64,000 bases of DNA from Vitellaria paradoxa. Its lineage: Eukaryota > Streptophyta > Magnoliopsida > Ericales > Sapotaceae. The position numbers and the translations under genes are program-made. Shown piece after piece: positions 49,001 to 57,917 of the stretch. Within the stretch, counting starts at the first letter, position 1; every line of letters starts with the position of its first letter. Under the pieces are notes generated by a model that had not been told where the DNA came from, made no database searches, and was given only the letters and a program-made list of their open reading frames with translations. The stretch covers positions 25,492,358-25,556,357 of the forward strand of contig CM034236.1 of assembly GCA_019916065.1 (NCBI GenBank), read 5' to 3'.

Positions 49001-52000
49001 ACACAAGCGATTATAAGCTGAGATTCAGGACGAGGTCTGAGTTGAGCTCTAGGATAGGAACCAGGCAAAGATCTTTGCTACTGTTCATGTTGAGGTCTAG
49101 ACTGAGGTTTAGGTTGAGGTTTGAGCTAAGGTGCTTGAGAAGGTATATGTTAAGATGGAGAAGCGCATTGATCATTTGCGGTATCAACTACTAGCAGAGT
49201 TTCATGATACTCGACACCAAACTCGGGTACCATAATATGTGTGTTAAAGGTTCATTTTTCTTATGATATTATTCTCCTTTCAATAAACGATAACTGAAAT
49301 TGTAATCTATTAATTATAGGATGGAGACAAAGACACTAGGCCGGTCTCCGAGACATAGATACGATCATTATAAGGTATAAATAACTTGAATTTCCAATAA
49401 CTACAGAAGCTATTTACAAACTTTTAATTTTCATCACTGTATATAGTTTATGATATAAAGTTGACACTTAAGGCTTACAACATCATGTACTTAGGTTTTG
49501 ACTACTTAAACCAAAGAAACAGGGTCCGTTGTGAACCAAAACTTCATGTGTCATGAGTCTAGCTCATTTAGAAACTATGTAAATGAATAGGGCTTGAATC
49601 TAAGTCACGGATGGCTTTGAATGGCCTTAGGTAAATTCGGGTTAACACTTAAGGCTTATAGCGTCCCATACTTTGGTTTTGACTGCTCAAACTAAGCAAA
49701 CGGGGGTCCGTTACAAATCGAACTTCACATGTAGTGAGTCTAAGTCATTTAGACATTGTGGGAATGAATAGGGCTTGAATCTGAGGCACAGACGAACTAA
49801 AATGCCCTGAGTAGGTTCAAGTTAACACTTAAGGCATATAACATCCCGTACTTAAGTTTTGACTATTCAAACTAAGCAAACAAGGTCCATTGCGAACCAA
49901 AATTCATATGTAGTGATTTTAGGTCATTTAAAAATAGTGTGAATGAATAAGGCTTGAATCTATGTCACAGATGGGCCGAAATGGCTCCGGATAGATTCGA
50001 GTTGACACTTAAGGTTTATAACACTCGTACTTAGGATTTAACTGTTCAAACTGAGCAAACGGAGTTTGTTGTGAGCCAAACATCACATGTAGCAATTCTA
50101 AGTCATTTAGAAATTGTGGGAATGAATGGGGTTTGAATCTGAATTGCGGATGGCCCAGAATGGCCTCGGGTAGGTTCAAGTCAACACATAAGGATTATAG
50201 CATCCCATACTTAGGTTTTAACTACTCAAATTGAACAAACGGGGTTCGTTGCAAACCAAACTTCACTATAGCGAGTCTAAGTCATTTAGAAACTACAAAA
50301 ATGAACGGGTCTTTAATCCGAGTCATGGATGGCCCGGAATGGCCCCGAGATGGTTCCAGTTAACACTTAAGGTTTAAAACACCCTCACTTAGGATTTGAC
50401 TGCTCAAACTAAGTAGATGGGGTTTGCTGCAAGCCAAATTTCACTTGTAATGAGTCTAAGTCATTTAGAAATTGTGTGAATGAATGGGGCTTGAATCCAA
50501 GTCATGGATGGCCCAGAATGGCCCCTTGGAAGTTTATACTTTTAATTTGATTAAATTTAAATATTCACACGTGAAGTTAGTTTATGAATTTAATTTTAAA
50601 TTCATTCATCATAGTCATTTTTAATTTAATTTTTTGTTAATTTCAGGTTTGATGGGTTCTCAAATTGTTTTGAGGTCGATACATGGTAAGAAGATATTAT
50701 TTTGTTTTTAAAACTTTTGTAAAATTAAGGATAATGTCATGTATATTTTGTTATATATTTTATGGAAATTTAGAATTTTGTTAGAAAATTTTAATTTTGT
50801 CATATATATATATCAAGTTTAATCAACGTACAAGTTTTACCATATGAGTGTACAGGTTGTTTTCATAATTTAAGATGAAATGAGCATATTTTTGAAAAAA
50901 GTATATACTGTTAACGACCGCCCCTAAGTGGTTGTTAAAAAGTGATCTATCTTTTTTGGTTTTGCTAACCACTTAGAAGTAGTCGGGAAAAGCTTTAGGT
51001 GACCGAATGGAGGTGGACAAGCAATAGCATGGACCCCATGAAACCTCAACTGCTTATGGCGATCGAGACTTTTGGCAACTGTCTAAGGTGGTTGTATAAA
51101 CTCTTTGTCAACCTAAGTGTCCACAACTAGTATTAAGTGGCCGTTTGGTGATCAAGAAAAATTTTGTCGATCGTTAGGTGTGCTTTCGCCAACTGCTTGA
51201 GGCAAATGAGAAAAGTCATCTCTCTTATAGTGCATGACCTCTTAACGTACACTTTAATGTAAATCTATACAAACATATTATATTTCATGTAAAAAATAAA
51301 TATTTCTTTAAGAATGCCCCTTGGCAAATGAAAAATCTTTTTCTTTAAAAATATCTGACAAATAAAAAGTTTCAATCAACTTTACTTTTCGTATTGAAAC
51401 TCATATAGAAAGGATAAATTACACATATCTCTCCTAAATATTTGGATAATTATACTTAATACTCATTATATTTACAAGTTACACTTGCTAACATTGACCA
51501 AATTCTAATAAAATCAGTCATTAGAACAGACATAAATGTCAACTAATTAAAATTTTAACTATTTATCTTATTTTACCCCTTATTCCCTCACATCTCATAA
51601 GCTTTTTTACGAAAATCATCAAAATATTTTTTATTTTACTTATTTTTTGCTTATTTTTATGAATTTTTGTTAAAAAGTTGATATTGATAAAATAGGAGAA
51701 ACAGTTAAAATTTTAGTTATTTTAACATTTTATGTTAAATTTTAACAGTTGATTTTATCATAAGGGGGTCAATGTTAATAACATTTTAAAATAAGAGAGA
51801 TAAATAAGAGAGATATAATTCGATCTTTGATAAAATTCATGTTTCCGATTCTCTTTTTATTGAAATCTTCAACTCTAAATTAATAGGTATCAATTTTTTT
51901 AAATTATAATTATTTAATTTTTTATTGAAAAATTTTTTTACTCCCATAATGAAATCCAACCTTCATCCCTGTTCACAGTAACATTTAGAAACAACAATGC

Positions 52001-53583
52001 ATGCATAGAATAAAATAATAATTGAAACCTGATTGTTATCGTTGTCTTCTCCCCCCGTATATCTGAATTCAGCTGCAAATAAAAATTGAGATAACATTTG
52101 TGTTAATAGTATTGGTGTAGGGAGATATGGTTGATTATTTCAATTGCAGTCATTCCTAAGGGTTGATCGATCATACGCAAAGGTTAAGCATATATTTATA
52201 TGTTTCCATGTTATATATATATATATATGTATATACATATATATAAAATGAAAATTATTTAATTATTGGAATAATGATTTTTGGAATAATGCTGGTGGCC
52301 AAATGCAATTAATCAAAAGAGGTAATATAGTAATTTTTTTATATGAGTAAAAATATAATAATATAATAATGATAATAATGAACTATTTTGAATTTTTAAA
52401 TTAAGAAACAAAATTTAGATTTGCTTATTTTAATGTGAAGCCTCTTTTTATTAAAAAGTTAAAAACTATTTTACTCTTATTTTATAAAAGTATTTTCATC
52501 AAACATTAATAAAGTTATTTTTAAAAAAATATTTTACAGTCAAAGAAATTGTACATAGGGTAGTAAATACATAGTAGACATTTAAGAATACAAAAATTGG
52601 GTTAATTATTTTATCTTGTTCGGAAGAGAAAAAATGTAAATAACAAGTAACGTAAAGAATATGTTTAAAAATATCAATATATTTTTTAGAATATATTTAT
52701 TTATTTATAAAAATAATAAAAAAATATACAAGATAGGAAAAAAAAAGTGCCCACACACACACTCTTTAAAACATTTTACACAAATTACATTTCAAGGCTA
52801 GGGATAGAGAAATTTAATTAACGAAGATGTTCATTTCATTTCCTTCATTTACATTCATATCCTTTCAAACAAAGTAAACTTTTTTCATGCTTTTCCTTTC
52901 TTTCCTTTTCCCATAACCTGTAGTAACACTGACAGAGATAACAAGGAGTTGTAGTGGATTATATAATTTAAATAAAATTTTGATATAAAATTTGTTTTAG
53001 TACTAATATTATATAATATTTTAACCTAATTACCTATATTTAGTTTATTAACAAGTTATAATTCAGTTTAATACTTAACTCACAATTTAGATTTAAAAAA
53101 AATTTTAATCTAATTTAAGATCCAACTAAAGTCAAGTTTAATGCCAAGTTAATAGTCCGGTCCGCTCTTATCCGGTAAATGAACTATTTTATTTTAAGAA
53201 TTCTCATACCTTCGATCTCTTGGCTCTGAAGAAATGCATAGTCCTCCTCGTTGTAATCATAATCCTCCTCCTCCTCCTCTTCTTCTTCATCATTATCATC
53301 GGAAGCAATGTCATGTTCCTCATCACTTTCACTTTCTACTGTAGGATGCATCGAGAAATCCCTATCCTGAGACCCATTTCCCGCAGTTAATTTCACAAAA
53401 TTAAGAAGCAAAAATTAAACACAAGAAAGAGAGAAACACACAAAGAGAGATGAAAATTAAAACCTGTAGTTGTTCCTGCAAGGCGAGTGCAAGAACAAAA
53501 TCAGAGTTAAGGAGGTTCTCCTGTTGGGGCGGGGGTTGGGGCTGGGTCCTCCTAGAGATTCTTTTGTTCTGTTCGTCACCCAT
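37027..53583 (-). CDS. RING-H2 E3 ubiquitin ligase, BIG BROTHER type (seven exons)
   Basis: Exons on the minus strand: 53583-53464, 53366-53210, 52072-52029, 38420-38373, 38246-38119, 37361-37253 and 37077-37027, together 657 nt, or 218 residues plus TAG. All introns are GT-AG and every junction keeps the frame (phases 0, 1, 0, 0, 2, 0). The protein starts MGDEQNK, has a Gln/Pro-rich N-terminus, then a long acidic Asp/Glu/Tyr tract (exon 2), the conserved 'DIDPDELSYEEL' and 'GEMVGEENRGLSAEQI' motifs of BIG BROTHER-related ligases, and a C-terminal RING-H2 domain with all eight zinc ligands (C-X2-C-X14-C-X-H-X2-H-X2-C-X10-C-X2-C). RING-H2 proteins bring E2 enzymes to substrates; BIG BROTHER of Arabidopsis limits organ size, but this protein's targets are unknown. 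Intron 3 holds an 11.2-kb CACTA element. Confidence 0.88.
38470..38544 (-). mobile_element. 5'-truncated SINE in intron 3
   Basis: The 75-bp insert is flanked by a 10-bp direct repeat GATCGATGTT (38460-38469 and 38545-38554) and ends in a T-run on the plus strand, which is the A-tail of a minus-strand SINE. Its sequence ('aacccgcacaagtttattacag', 'aaccgatggg') matches the 3' part of the full-length SINE at 45395-45596. Confidence 0.72.
38833..39125. repeat. Copy of the RING gene's upstream segment inside intron 3
   Basis: This stretch is homologous along its whole length, in the same direction, to 53904-54210. Shared phrases include 'cttggaccggctgt', 'gtaattttggtgg', 'ccacgagcttaa', 'gctgatagccagcaacca' and 'catgagtttaaatctta'. 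It lies about 410 bp upstream of exon 4 in the direction of transcription. No terminal repeats or target duplication are visible, so it may be a segmental duplication or an unnamed dispersed repeat. Confidence 0.8.
39126..39989. other. Intron 3 sequence left of the CACTA element
   Basis: AT-rich with short A- and T-runs. Nothing further is recognised. Confidence 0.5.
40160..40420. repeat. CT-rich microsatellite near the CACTA left end
   Basis: Repeated runs of CTCTCT with interruptions. The open frames here are caused by the repeat and are not supported as genes. Confidence 0.85.
40430..43681 (+). other. AT-rich 5' region of the CACTA element
   Basis: No ORF is supported. 40440-41150 is T- and G-rich with repeated 'ttgtttggaattt'. 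41160-42780 is very AT-rich. Around 42130-42560 phrases such as 'agggttaaaattcaa' recur. Confidence 0.6.
43682..47314 (+). pseudogene. TNP2-type CACTA transposase, degraded
   Basis: The transposase would cut and join the element ends. From ATG 43682 the translation shows the transposase-associated domain ('MDNSWIDLPDKLSSRYVQGIDDFI', with CPC-X2-C). Then come 'LDDANTELYHGCQNYSQLSFIVKLLHVKVLN' (44095-44190), the transposase_21 block ('AVDGINPFGVMN', 'TWPGIFVPYNVPSWLCMKQPF', 44660-44890) and 'LPFWKDNMVMHNLDIMHIKKNVCNNLL' (45300-45390). Downstream are DUF4218-like ('MARGYFMEECTNFCAMYMG', about 46203) and DUF4216-like ('LFKCDW', 'YYRVLTHIIEIRYTN', about 46925-47010) parts. A SINE is inserted at 45395, and there are numerous stops, so it is inactive. 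Confidence 0.82.
45395..45596 (-). mobile_element. tRNA-derived SINE inserted in the transposase
   Basis: This 202-bp insert is flanked by a 10-bp duplication GGATGATATT (45385-45394 and 45597-45606). On the minus strand it starts with a tRNA-like head containing a pol III A box (TAGCCCAGCGA, 45582-45572) and B box (AGTTCAAATCC, 45538-45528), and ends in a short A-tail (T-run at 45395-45402). The tail region matches the truncated copy at 38470. I do not recognise the family name. Confidence 0.85.
47315..49460 (+). other. Downstream CACTA region with remnants of a second coding unit
   Basis: At 47453 a frame starts MAQDMKRGRLLTIGEAL. A Pro/Thr-rich stretch follows (about 47575-47940, repeated 'cagccacc' and 'ccacctctac' phrases), which may be the remnant of a TNPA-like or transposase C-terminal region. 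48200-49380 contains short readable pieces separated by stops and a Glu-codon-rich degenerate repeat ('gaggtttaggttgaggt', about 49090-49135). No protein family is assigned with confidence. Confidence 0.4.
49461..50530. repeat. Satellite-like tandem array, six units of about 179 bp
   Basis: Units begin with 'ttaacacttaagg' at 49461, 49642, 49821, 50002, 50181 and 50360; the first five are 179-181 bp and the last is slightly short. Conserved internal phrases are 'gactgctcaaact', 'gagtctaagtcatttaga', 'gaatgaat.gggcttgaatc' and 'ggatggcccagaatggcc'. The units differ from each other by many substitutions, so the array is not recent. It lies in the 3' third of the CACTA element. Confidence 0.92.
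50907..51232. repeat. Right subterminal repeat region of the CACTA element
   Basis: Contains at least five short motifs of the type 'aaccgcc...taagtggttg' or 'caactgcttatggcgatcgag', in direct and inverted orientation. It corresponds to the left subterminal motifs 'caaccgcttgtaggcggtcgag' near 40034. Confidence 0.75.
51236..52028. other. Intron 3 sequence right of the CACTA element
   Basis: AT-rich. It starts with the second copy of the CAT duplication (51233-51235) and runs to the donor site of exon 3 (GT at 52028-52027 on the minus strand). Nothing else is recognised. Confidence 0.6.
52211..52246. repeat. TA microsatellite in intron 2
   Basis: Alternating TA with two interruptions, inside intron 2 of the RING gene. 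Confidence 0.9.
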
Positions 53584-53903
53584 ACTACTAGTTGATTGGA
53601 TCGAAAACGTTAACTGAGACCGAGACGCATCCCTTTGAATAACTGGGGATATAATAAGTGGAGAGGAGAAAGAATATTCAGAAAGGAAGAAATTACAGAG
53701 AAAGAATTGTTTGTGGGGGAGACTTGTTTATTAATTTGCAGGTTCCGTAGGATGAAGGAGGCTAAACTATTCAGCATGTATATTCCGTTGGACTTCCTTT
53801 CATGCCTTCTTGCCATTACGTCCACGCTTAAGTTAGCGTTTCTGTCAAAACATCACCACCTTTTCTTCCTTTGCGGGCAATCCCAAATCCACCCCCCCAC
53901 ACA
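53584..53903 (-). promoter_or_regulatory. Upstream region of the RING gene
   Basis: This is the sequence between the ATG and the duplicated segment at 53904. A TATA-like TTATTATATC on the minus strand lies at about 53647-53656, some 65-75 bases before the ATG, which would give a short 5' leader. This is weak evidence from position and composition only. Confidence 0.35.
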
Positions 53904-54210
53904 AAAAGAAAACTTCGTTGGTAGCTTGAAGAGAAAATTCTCGCCCAACCAACCATGCGCTTGTGCATTTGACTTGGACCGGCTGTGTTGTAAGGGCTTC
54001 GCTGTAATTTTGGTGGGCCTCCCACGAGCTTAAAGGTGTGGGCTGCCGCTGATAGCCAGCAACCATATATTGGTAGGCTAGTGTTGTTTGTGTACAACTG
54101 CGTTTCTAACATCATGACAAAAAATATGTAAAATTTTAGATTGACTTCTATCAACCACAGTTACAAGTTTAGATTATATGAGAAAATTATATTCATGAGT
54201 TTAAATCTTA
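53904..54210. repeat. Upstream segment duplicated in intron 3
   Basis: Partner of 38833-39125, about 15.1 kb away in the same orientation, lying 320 bp upstream of the RING gene start. The overlapping open frames here are not supported as genes. Confidence 0.8.
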
Positions 54211-54561
54211 GACTATGTTTGGTAGATGGGAATGAAACGAAATAAAATGAAAAATGTGAATGGAATGCAGGTAGGCATGGAATAGAATGAAATGTTTATT
54301 CCATATTCCTTGGTTATTAATATGAAAAATATAGGAATGGGATGGACATTAAAGTTTTTATAATTTGATTACATATTTTAAATATGTTCAAATAAAATGA
54401 AACATAATAAAAATTACTAAAATTAATTTTTTTAAAAATTATAAAAATAGATTTTATTTTTAGCACTCGAATATGAGTAGAAAAAAGGACTCAAGGATAA
54501 AACGGTCATTTTATGGCATGAGTTTGAATTGGGTCAAACTACTCTTAATTATTAAGAAATA
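54211..54561. other. Short intergenic stretch
   Basis: AT-rich sequence between the RING gene upstream region and the Sirevirus-like LTR. Nothing recognised. Confidence 0.5.
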
Positions 54562-55424
54562 TGCTTGAAAATTCCAAACCCACACAATCACACACAGAGT
54601 GAAAGTAATCACACAAGAGAATAACGAGGAAACCCTATCACAGGGAGAAAAACCTCTATTTACAATCCCACTATCAACGGGTTACAAGACTCTACTTAGA
54701 CTCTCTACGAATCACTCGCACGAATCCTTTCGTCACTCTTGCTCGAATCACTCGATAAACCCTATAAGTAGGCTTTCTGCCTCACACAGAAAGTGAAAAG
54801 AAAATACAAGACGAATTTAGAGAAAGAACATGAAAGCTCTCAATACTCAAAGACTCTTTCTCTAGGTCCCTATAATATGTTCTCCCACCTCACACAATTA
54901 CAGAGTTGGTTTCACATATATATAGGATTACAAAGTTGCCCTAGTTTGGCAAAATAGGAAATTGAATTCGAACAAAATATTCATAGCTCGATCCCTCGCG
55001 CTCCCATCCTCCAGCCTGCGACCTGCACTGGAATTTTTACGCTTTAGGAAATAACACTGGCGCAGCCTCGCTCTCTCATCCTCTTGCCTGCGGACCTTAC
55101 TGGAATTTCTGGGACACCTTGGCGCACCCGCGCGCTCCCTGCGGGATGCCTGCGTGCTTGGAGCGCACCCGCGCGCTCCCCGCGCCGTGCCTGCGAGGTA
55201 CACTGGAATTCTATTCATGTTCCAGAAAGCTGCGTCCGAATTCCATTAGGTTTTGTAATCCTTCACACCAATTTGAATTCTTCAAAATCTTGGTCAACTT
55301 GATTCATTTTATCTCCTTAATTGTTTAGAATTCTTCAAATCTTCAATTTGCATCACTTTAGGAAACTTGAATAGCATTCCTAATTTAACTAAGATTTTGA
55401 TTGGATTTGCCACAAGACTTTACA
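54562..55424 (-). repeat. 3' LTR of the Sirevirus-like element
   Basis: On the minus strand it begins TGTAAAGTCTTG right after the purine tract at 55425-55435 and probably ends TTTTCAAGCA at 54562, giving about 863 bp. A minus-strand TATA box is at 54916-54924 and the GC-rich repeat block is at 54994-55240. The left end is inferred from the CA terminus because no second LTR is available for comparison. Confidence 0.65.
54994..55240. repeat. GC-rich tandem repeat block in the Sirevirus-like LTR
   Basis: About four units share 'cgcgctccc', 'gcctgcg' and, in three of them, 'actggaatt'; unit lengths vary from about 41 to 70 bp. It is rich in CpG within otherwise AT-rich DNA and lies just upstream of the LTR TATA box. 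Confidence 0.75.
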
Positions 55425-55436
55425 ATCTCCCCCTTG
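55425..55436 (-). other. Polypurine tract of the Sirevirus-like element
   Basis: AAGGGGGAGAT on the minus strand next to the LTR start. A second tract AAAAAGGGGGAGT lies at about 55600-55613; Sireviruses are known to carry several such tracts. Confidence 0.75.
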
Positions 55437-55690
55437 GCAATTCCATATCAAAACTTAAGTTAAATTTTAAATTCTGCTCAAATTCTGCATGTACTGAACA
55501 CACACATCAAGGCACCAAAATCTTACCAAAGCACATAAGACATAAAATGTCATGCCATACCCTAAACAAGTTCACATATTACATACATAACTTGAAATGA
55601 CTCCCCCTTTTTGATATGGAAGTGACAAGCTCACAAAAAATAGGGGGAATGATGGAAAGATAAAACAAAACAAAAGAAAAACAGAACAGA

Positions 55691-56848
55691 TCAAAAGAAC
55701 CCACTGCCATCATCAAAACCACCACTGCCACTGCCGCCAGTACCATCAGTTCCTCCAAAAGAACCACCACCAAAGCCAGTGTCATCATCATCATCGTCTT
55801 GGGGTAGCTCATCCTGAAATGCTCCCCAATTATCAATCTGGCGATGTAAGGACTGAAATTGATTGGTGCACAAATCAGTTAAAGCTTTGATGTTGGCATC
55901 GATAGTATCCAATCGTCCATTAATTGCAGTCTGATCAGCACAAATATTTTCAACCTCTCCCTCAAGTCGCAGCAAAGACAATGACATGGAGTTCATAGTA
56001 AATGGACGTGTGCTACGACTAGATTCAGCCTCGTTTGGTGCATCAAGTGTATCATCCACAGCCTGACTAACTGATTTCCTAGCAGTAAGGCGGGTAATGG
56101 GTGTAGGCTGTGGTGTGAGACCAGAAGAAGGCAATTCAATGTGATGGGACTGTATAATTTTGGTGACAAGAACACCAAACGGAAGAGAATCCTTTGTGCG
56201 TTTCAATTGTTGGGCAGTGAACATGAGACGAAACATGAACAAGGCAAGATCAAAACGAAGACCCATCAGTATGGCATACATGACACGACCTCTTCTAAGT
56301 GTGACATTGGAATAATGTGAGGTAGGATCTATGGATGCAGACACAAAGAGATTAAGCATGCGATGATCGGTTTTGAGATGCCCATGAACATATGTTTCAC
56401 CACGCCAGGATGGTGAGCCAGTCATAATACTGAAGACATTGGTCAGTTCTTCTTTGGTGGGAGACACACCATCTTGAGTAGGATAAAAGAGTGAAGAACG
56501 TTCCTCAAGAGTAGGTCGAACAATGCCCAAAATGGAAGCAATAAAATCAAGAGTGACAGTAATGGATACACGATTAACTGAAGTCTTAAAGATGGCATTT
56601 TCAAAATCAGTCTCACAAAAATTTGAGTAAAATTCTTGTACCAGCTTCACAGGAACACATGCAGATAGAGAAGTAACAGACTCCCAACCTAACTGAGCAA
56701 ACAAAGGTTGAATCATGGGAAAATCATTTAGGTTTAATTGACGTTCAATGAGAACTGGGCGTTTGGAAAACAACGTGCGAAATTTATTTTGATTAAGAAA
56801 TCGATTTCCAGATGAGGAGGAGGACCCAGTTCGAGTTCTTTTAGACAT
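55691..56848 (-). CDS. Envelope-like ORF of the Sirevirus-like element
   Basis: Intact ORF of 385 codons, start ATG 56848-56846. It has a basic, Ser-rich N-terminus, then a globular region of about 220 residues with 'KLVQEFYSNF', 'VSITVTLDFIASILGI', 'GRVMYAILMGLRFDLALFMFRLMF' and 'LPFGVLVTKII'. That is the plant transposon protein type found in envelope-like genes. After a Thr/Ser-rich linker, a helical, probably coiled-coil, segment spans about residues 290-345, and an Asp-run and Gly-rich tail closes the protein. I see no clear signal peptide; the 'ALFMFRLMF' stretch is only weakly hydrophobic. The role of these proteins is unknown. It lies between RNase H and the purine tracts, separate from pol. 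Confidence 0.75.
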   Translation of the reverse strand: MSKRTRTGSSSSSGNRFLNQNKFRTLFSKRPVLIERQLNLNDFPMIQPLFAQLGWESVTSLSACVPVKLVQEFYSNFCETDFENAIFKTSVNRVSITVTLDFIASILGIVRPTLEERSSLFYPTQDGVSPTKEELTNVFSIMTGSPSWRGETYVHGHLKTDHRMLNLFVSASIDPTSHYSNVTLRRGRVMYAILMGLRFDLALFMFRLMFTAQQLKRTKDSLPFGVLVTKIIQSHHIELPSSGLTPQPTPITRLTARKSVSQAVDDTLDAPNEAESSRSTRPFTMNSMSLSLLRLEGEVENICADQTAINGRLDTIDANIKALTDLCTNQFQSLHRQIDNWGAFQDELPQDDDDDDTGFGGGSFGGTDGTGGSGSGGFDDGSGFF

Positions 56849-57001
56849 GTTTTAAGAAAAAGACAGAAACTAAAGGAGAAAGACGTGAAGATTACCTAGT
56901 ATGCTTACATGCAGACACAGACTCTGGAGAGGAAGCTGGATGGTCGCAGGTGCGAAGGAGTGACACGTGCTGGAAAATGACCCGAGAACTGTCCAGGCCC
57001 C

Positions 57002-57145
57002 ATATATACCCCACATCGCTCCCGCGAGCATCCAGCTGGTAGCCTGCGCCATGGCGGCGAAGGTGCGTGCATCATGCGTATTGCCTGCGAGGATTTGGCG
57101 AAGGAGCGCGTATCCTGCGTCCTGCCTGCGAGGCTCTCGGGAAAA
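57002..57145 (-). promoter_or_regulatory. LTR-like GC-rich repeats and TATA box ahead of the envelope-like ORF
   Basis: GC-rich units with 'cgcaggc' (minus strand) resemble those in the LTR at 54994-55240. They are followed, in the direction of transcription, by a TATATA box at 57002-57008, about 155 bases before the ATG of the envelope-like ORF. The order (GC-rich repeats, then TATA box) is the same as in the LTR. It may be an internal promoter; this is inference from arrangement. Confidence 0.4.
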
Positions 57146-57149
57146 TCTT

Positions 57150-57917
57150 GTAAGTGTAGATTTGGACACAGACAATCAAAACCAAAAGAGACAGTAGAAA
57201 AATTTATTAAAAATGTTAAAAAAATTTTAATTCCACTATGCCAATGCATGTACATCAATCGCGCACCCTTCATAAATTCAAAGATTCACATTTTGATTTT
57301 CCAAGAAAATTTTCAATTCTGTGTCGTGAGGTGAAATAAGTCATAAAATTGAACAAATGCTTGTGCACGTGTGAGTTTTTGACTATAATATACATATAGG
57401 CTCCCCCTCAAACAAATCATAGACTCAAAAAGTTAAATTTGATGTACCAAATGAATTGAGAGCCACTCTTCCCCGTTTTTTTTTTTTTTATTAAACAATT
57501 GGCGGCTTTCACACGCTTATGGGCAGGTAGCTATTCCTTAACAATCAACGAGTCATTAAGGGGCTTCTCACTGGTCCCACCGGTAGCCCTTTCCAATTTT
57601 TTTTTTTTTTTTTTTATGCATAACTTTGATATGCACAAATCAGGCTCCTCAACATTTTTTAAACACATCAAACAATAACCCTTCATTCGTGGAAAAGAAG
57701 AGAAAGAGGTATATGCATGTACAATCAAGTGTAATAGGAAGCACTTCAAAATTATGACAAACTTCACCAAAACACTTCGTATCAATTTACAAGGAATGCG
57801 AAAATTATGAACTCATTGAAATCTATAAACTTGGAAGATTTAATGCACATGTAACAGTATAGAAGTCATAAAATATTTTCAACTTAATTAATAAACTTCT
57901 AGCTTATCTTTTAGATT
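57150..57917 (-). other. Spacer after RNase H in the Sirevirus-like element
   Basis: No gene. Two T-runs lie at about 57479-57491 and 57597-57615, and a purine-rich tract (minus strand GAGGGGGAGCC) at about 57402-57412. Confidence 0.55.

Larger units (their letters stand above)
39993..51232 (+). mobile_element. CACTA (En/Spm) element, 11,240 bp, inside intron 3
   Basis: The left end is CACTACTACAGATTAG and the right end, read inversely, is CACTATAAGAGAGATG. A 3-bp target duplication CAT flanks it (39990-39992 and 51233-51235), as expected for CACTA. Subterminal repeats lie at both ends, with motifs around CAACCGCTT and its complement (left about 40034-40105, right about 50913-51215). Inside are a CT microsatellite, a long AT-rich stretch, a degraded TNP2-type transposase, a region with remnants of further coding sequence, and a tandem array. 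The transposase runs on the plus strand, opposite to the host gene. With both ends present it could still be mobilised by a relative's transposase. Confidence 0.88.

Noticed and set aside
37027..53583. Two separate genes (an acidic small protein at 52-53.6 kb and a RING protein at 37-38.4 kb)
   Set aside because: Splice phases match exactly across the large intron, the conserved order of motifs is that of one BIG BROTHER-related protein, and the gap is explained by the CACTA insertion.
53635..54033. 132-codon ORF upstream of the RING gene
   Set aside because: It overlaps the promoter region and the duplicated non-coding segment; the duplicate at 38833 does not keep the frame, and there is no domain.
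54928..55328. Arg/Ala-rich ORFs in the Sirevirus-like LTR
   Set aside because: GC-rich tandem repeats inside the LTR with no conserved protein features.
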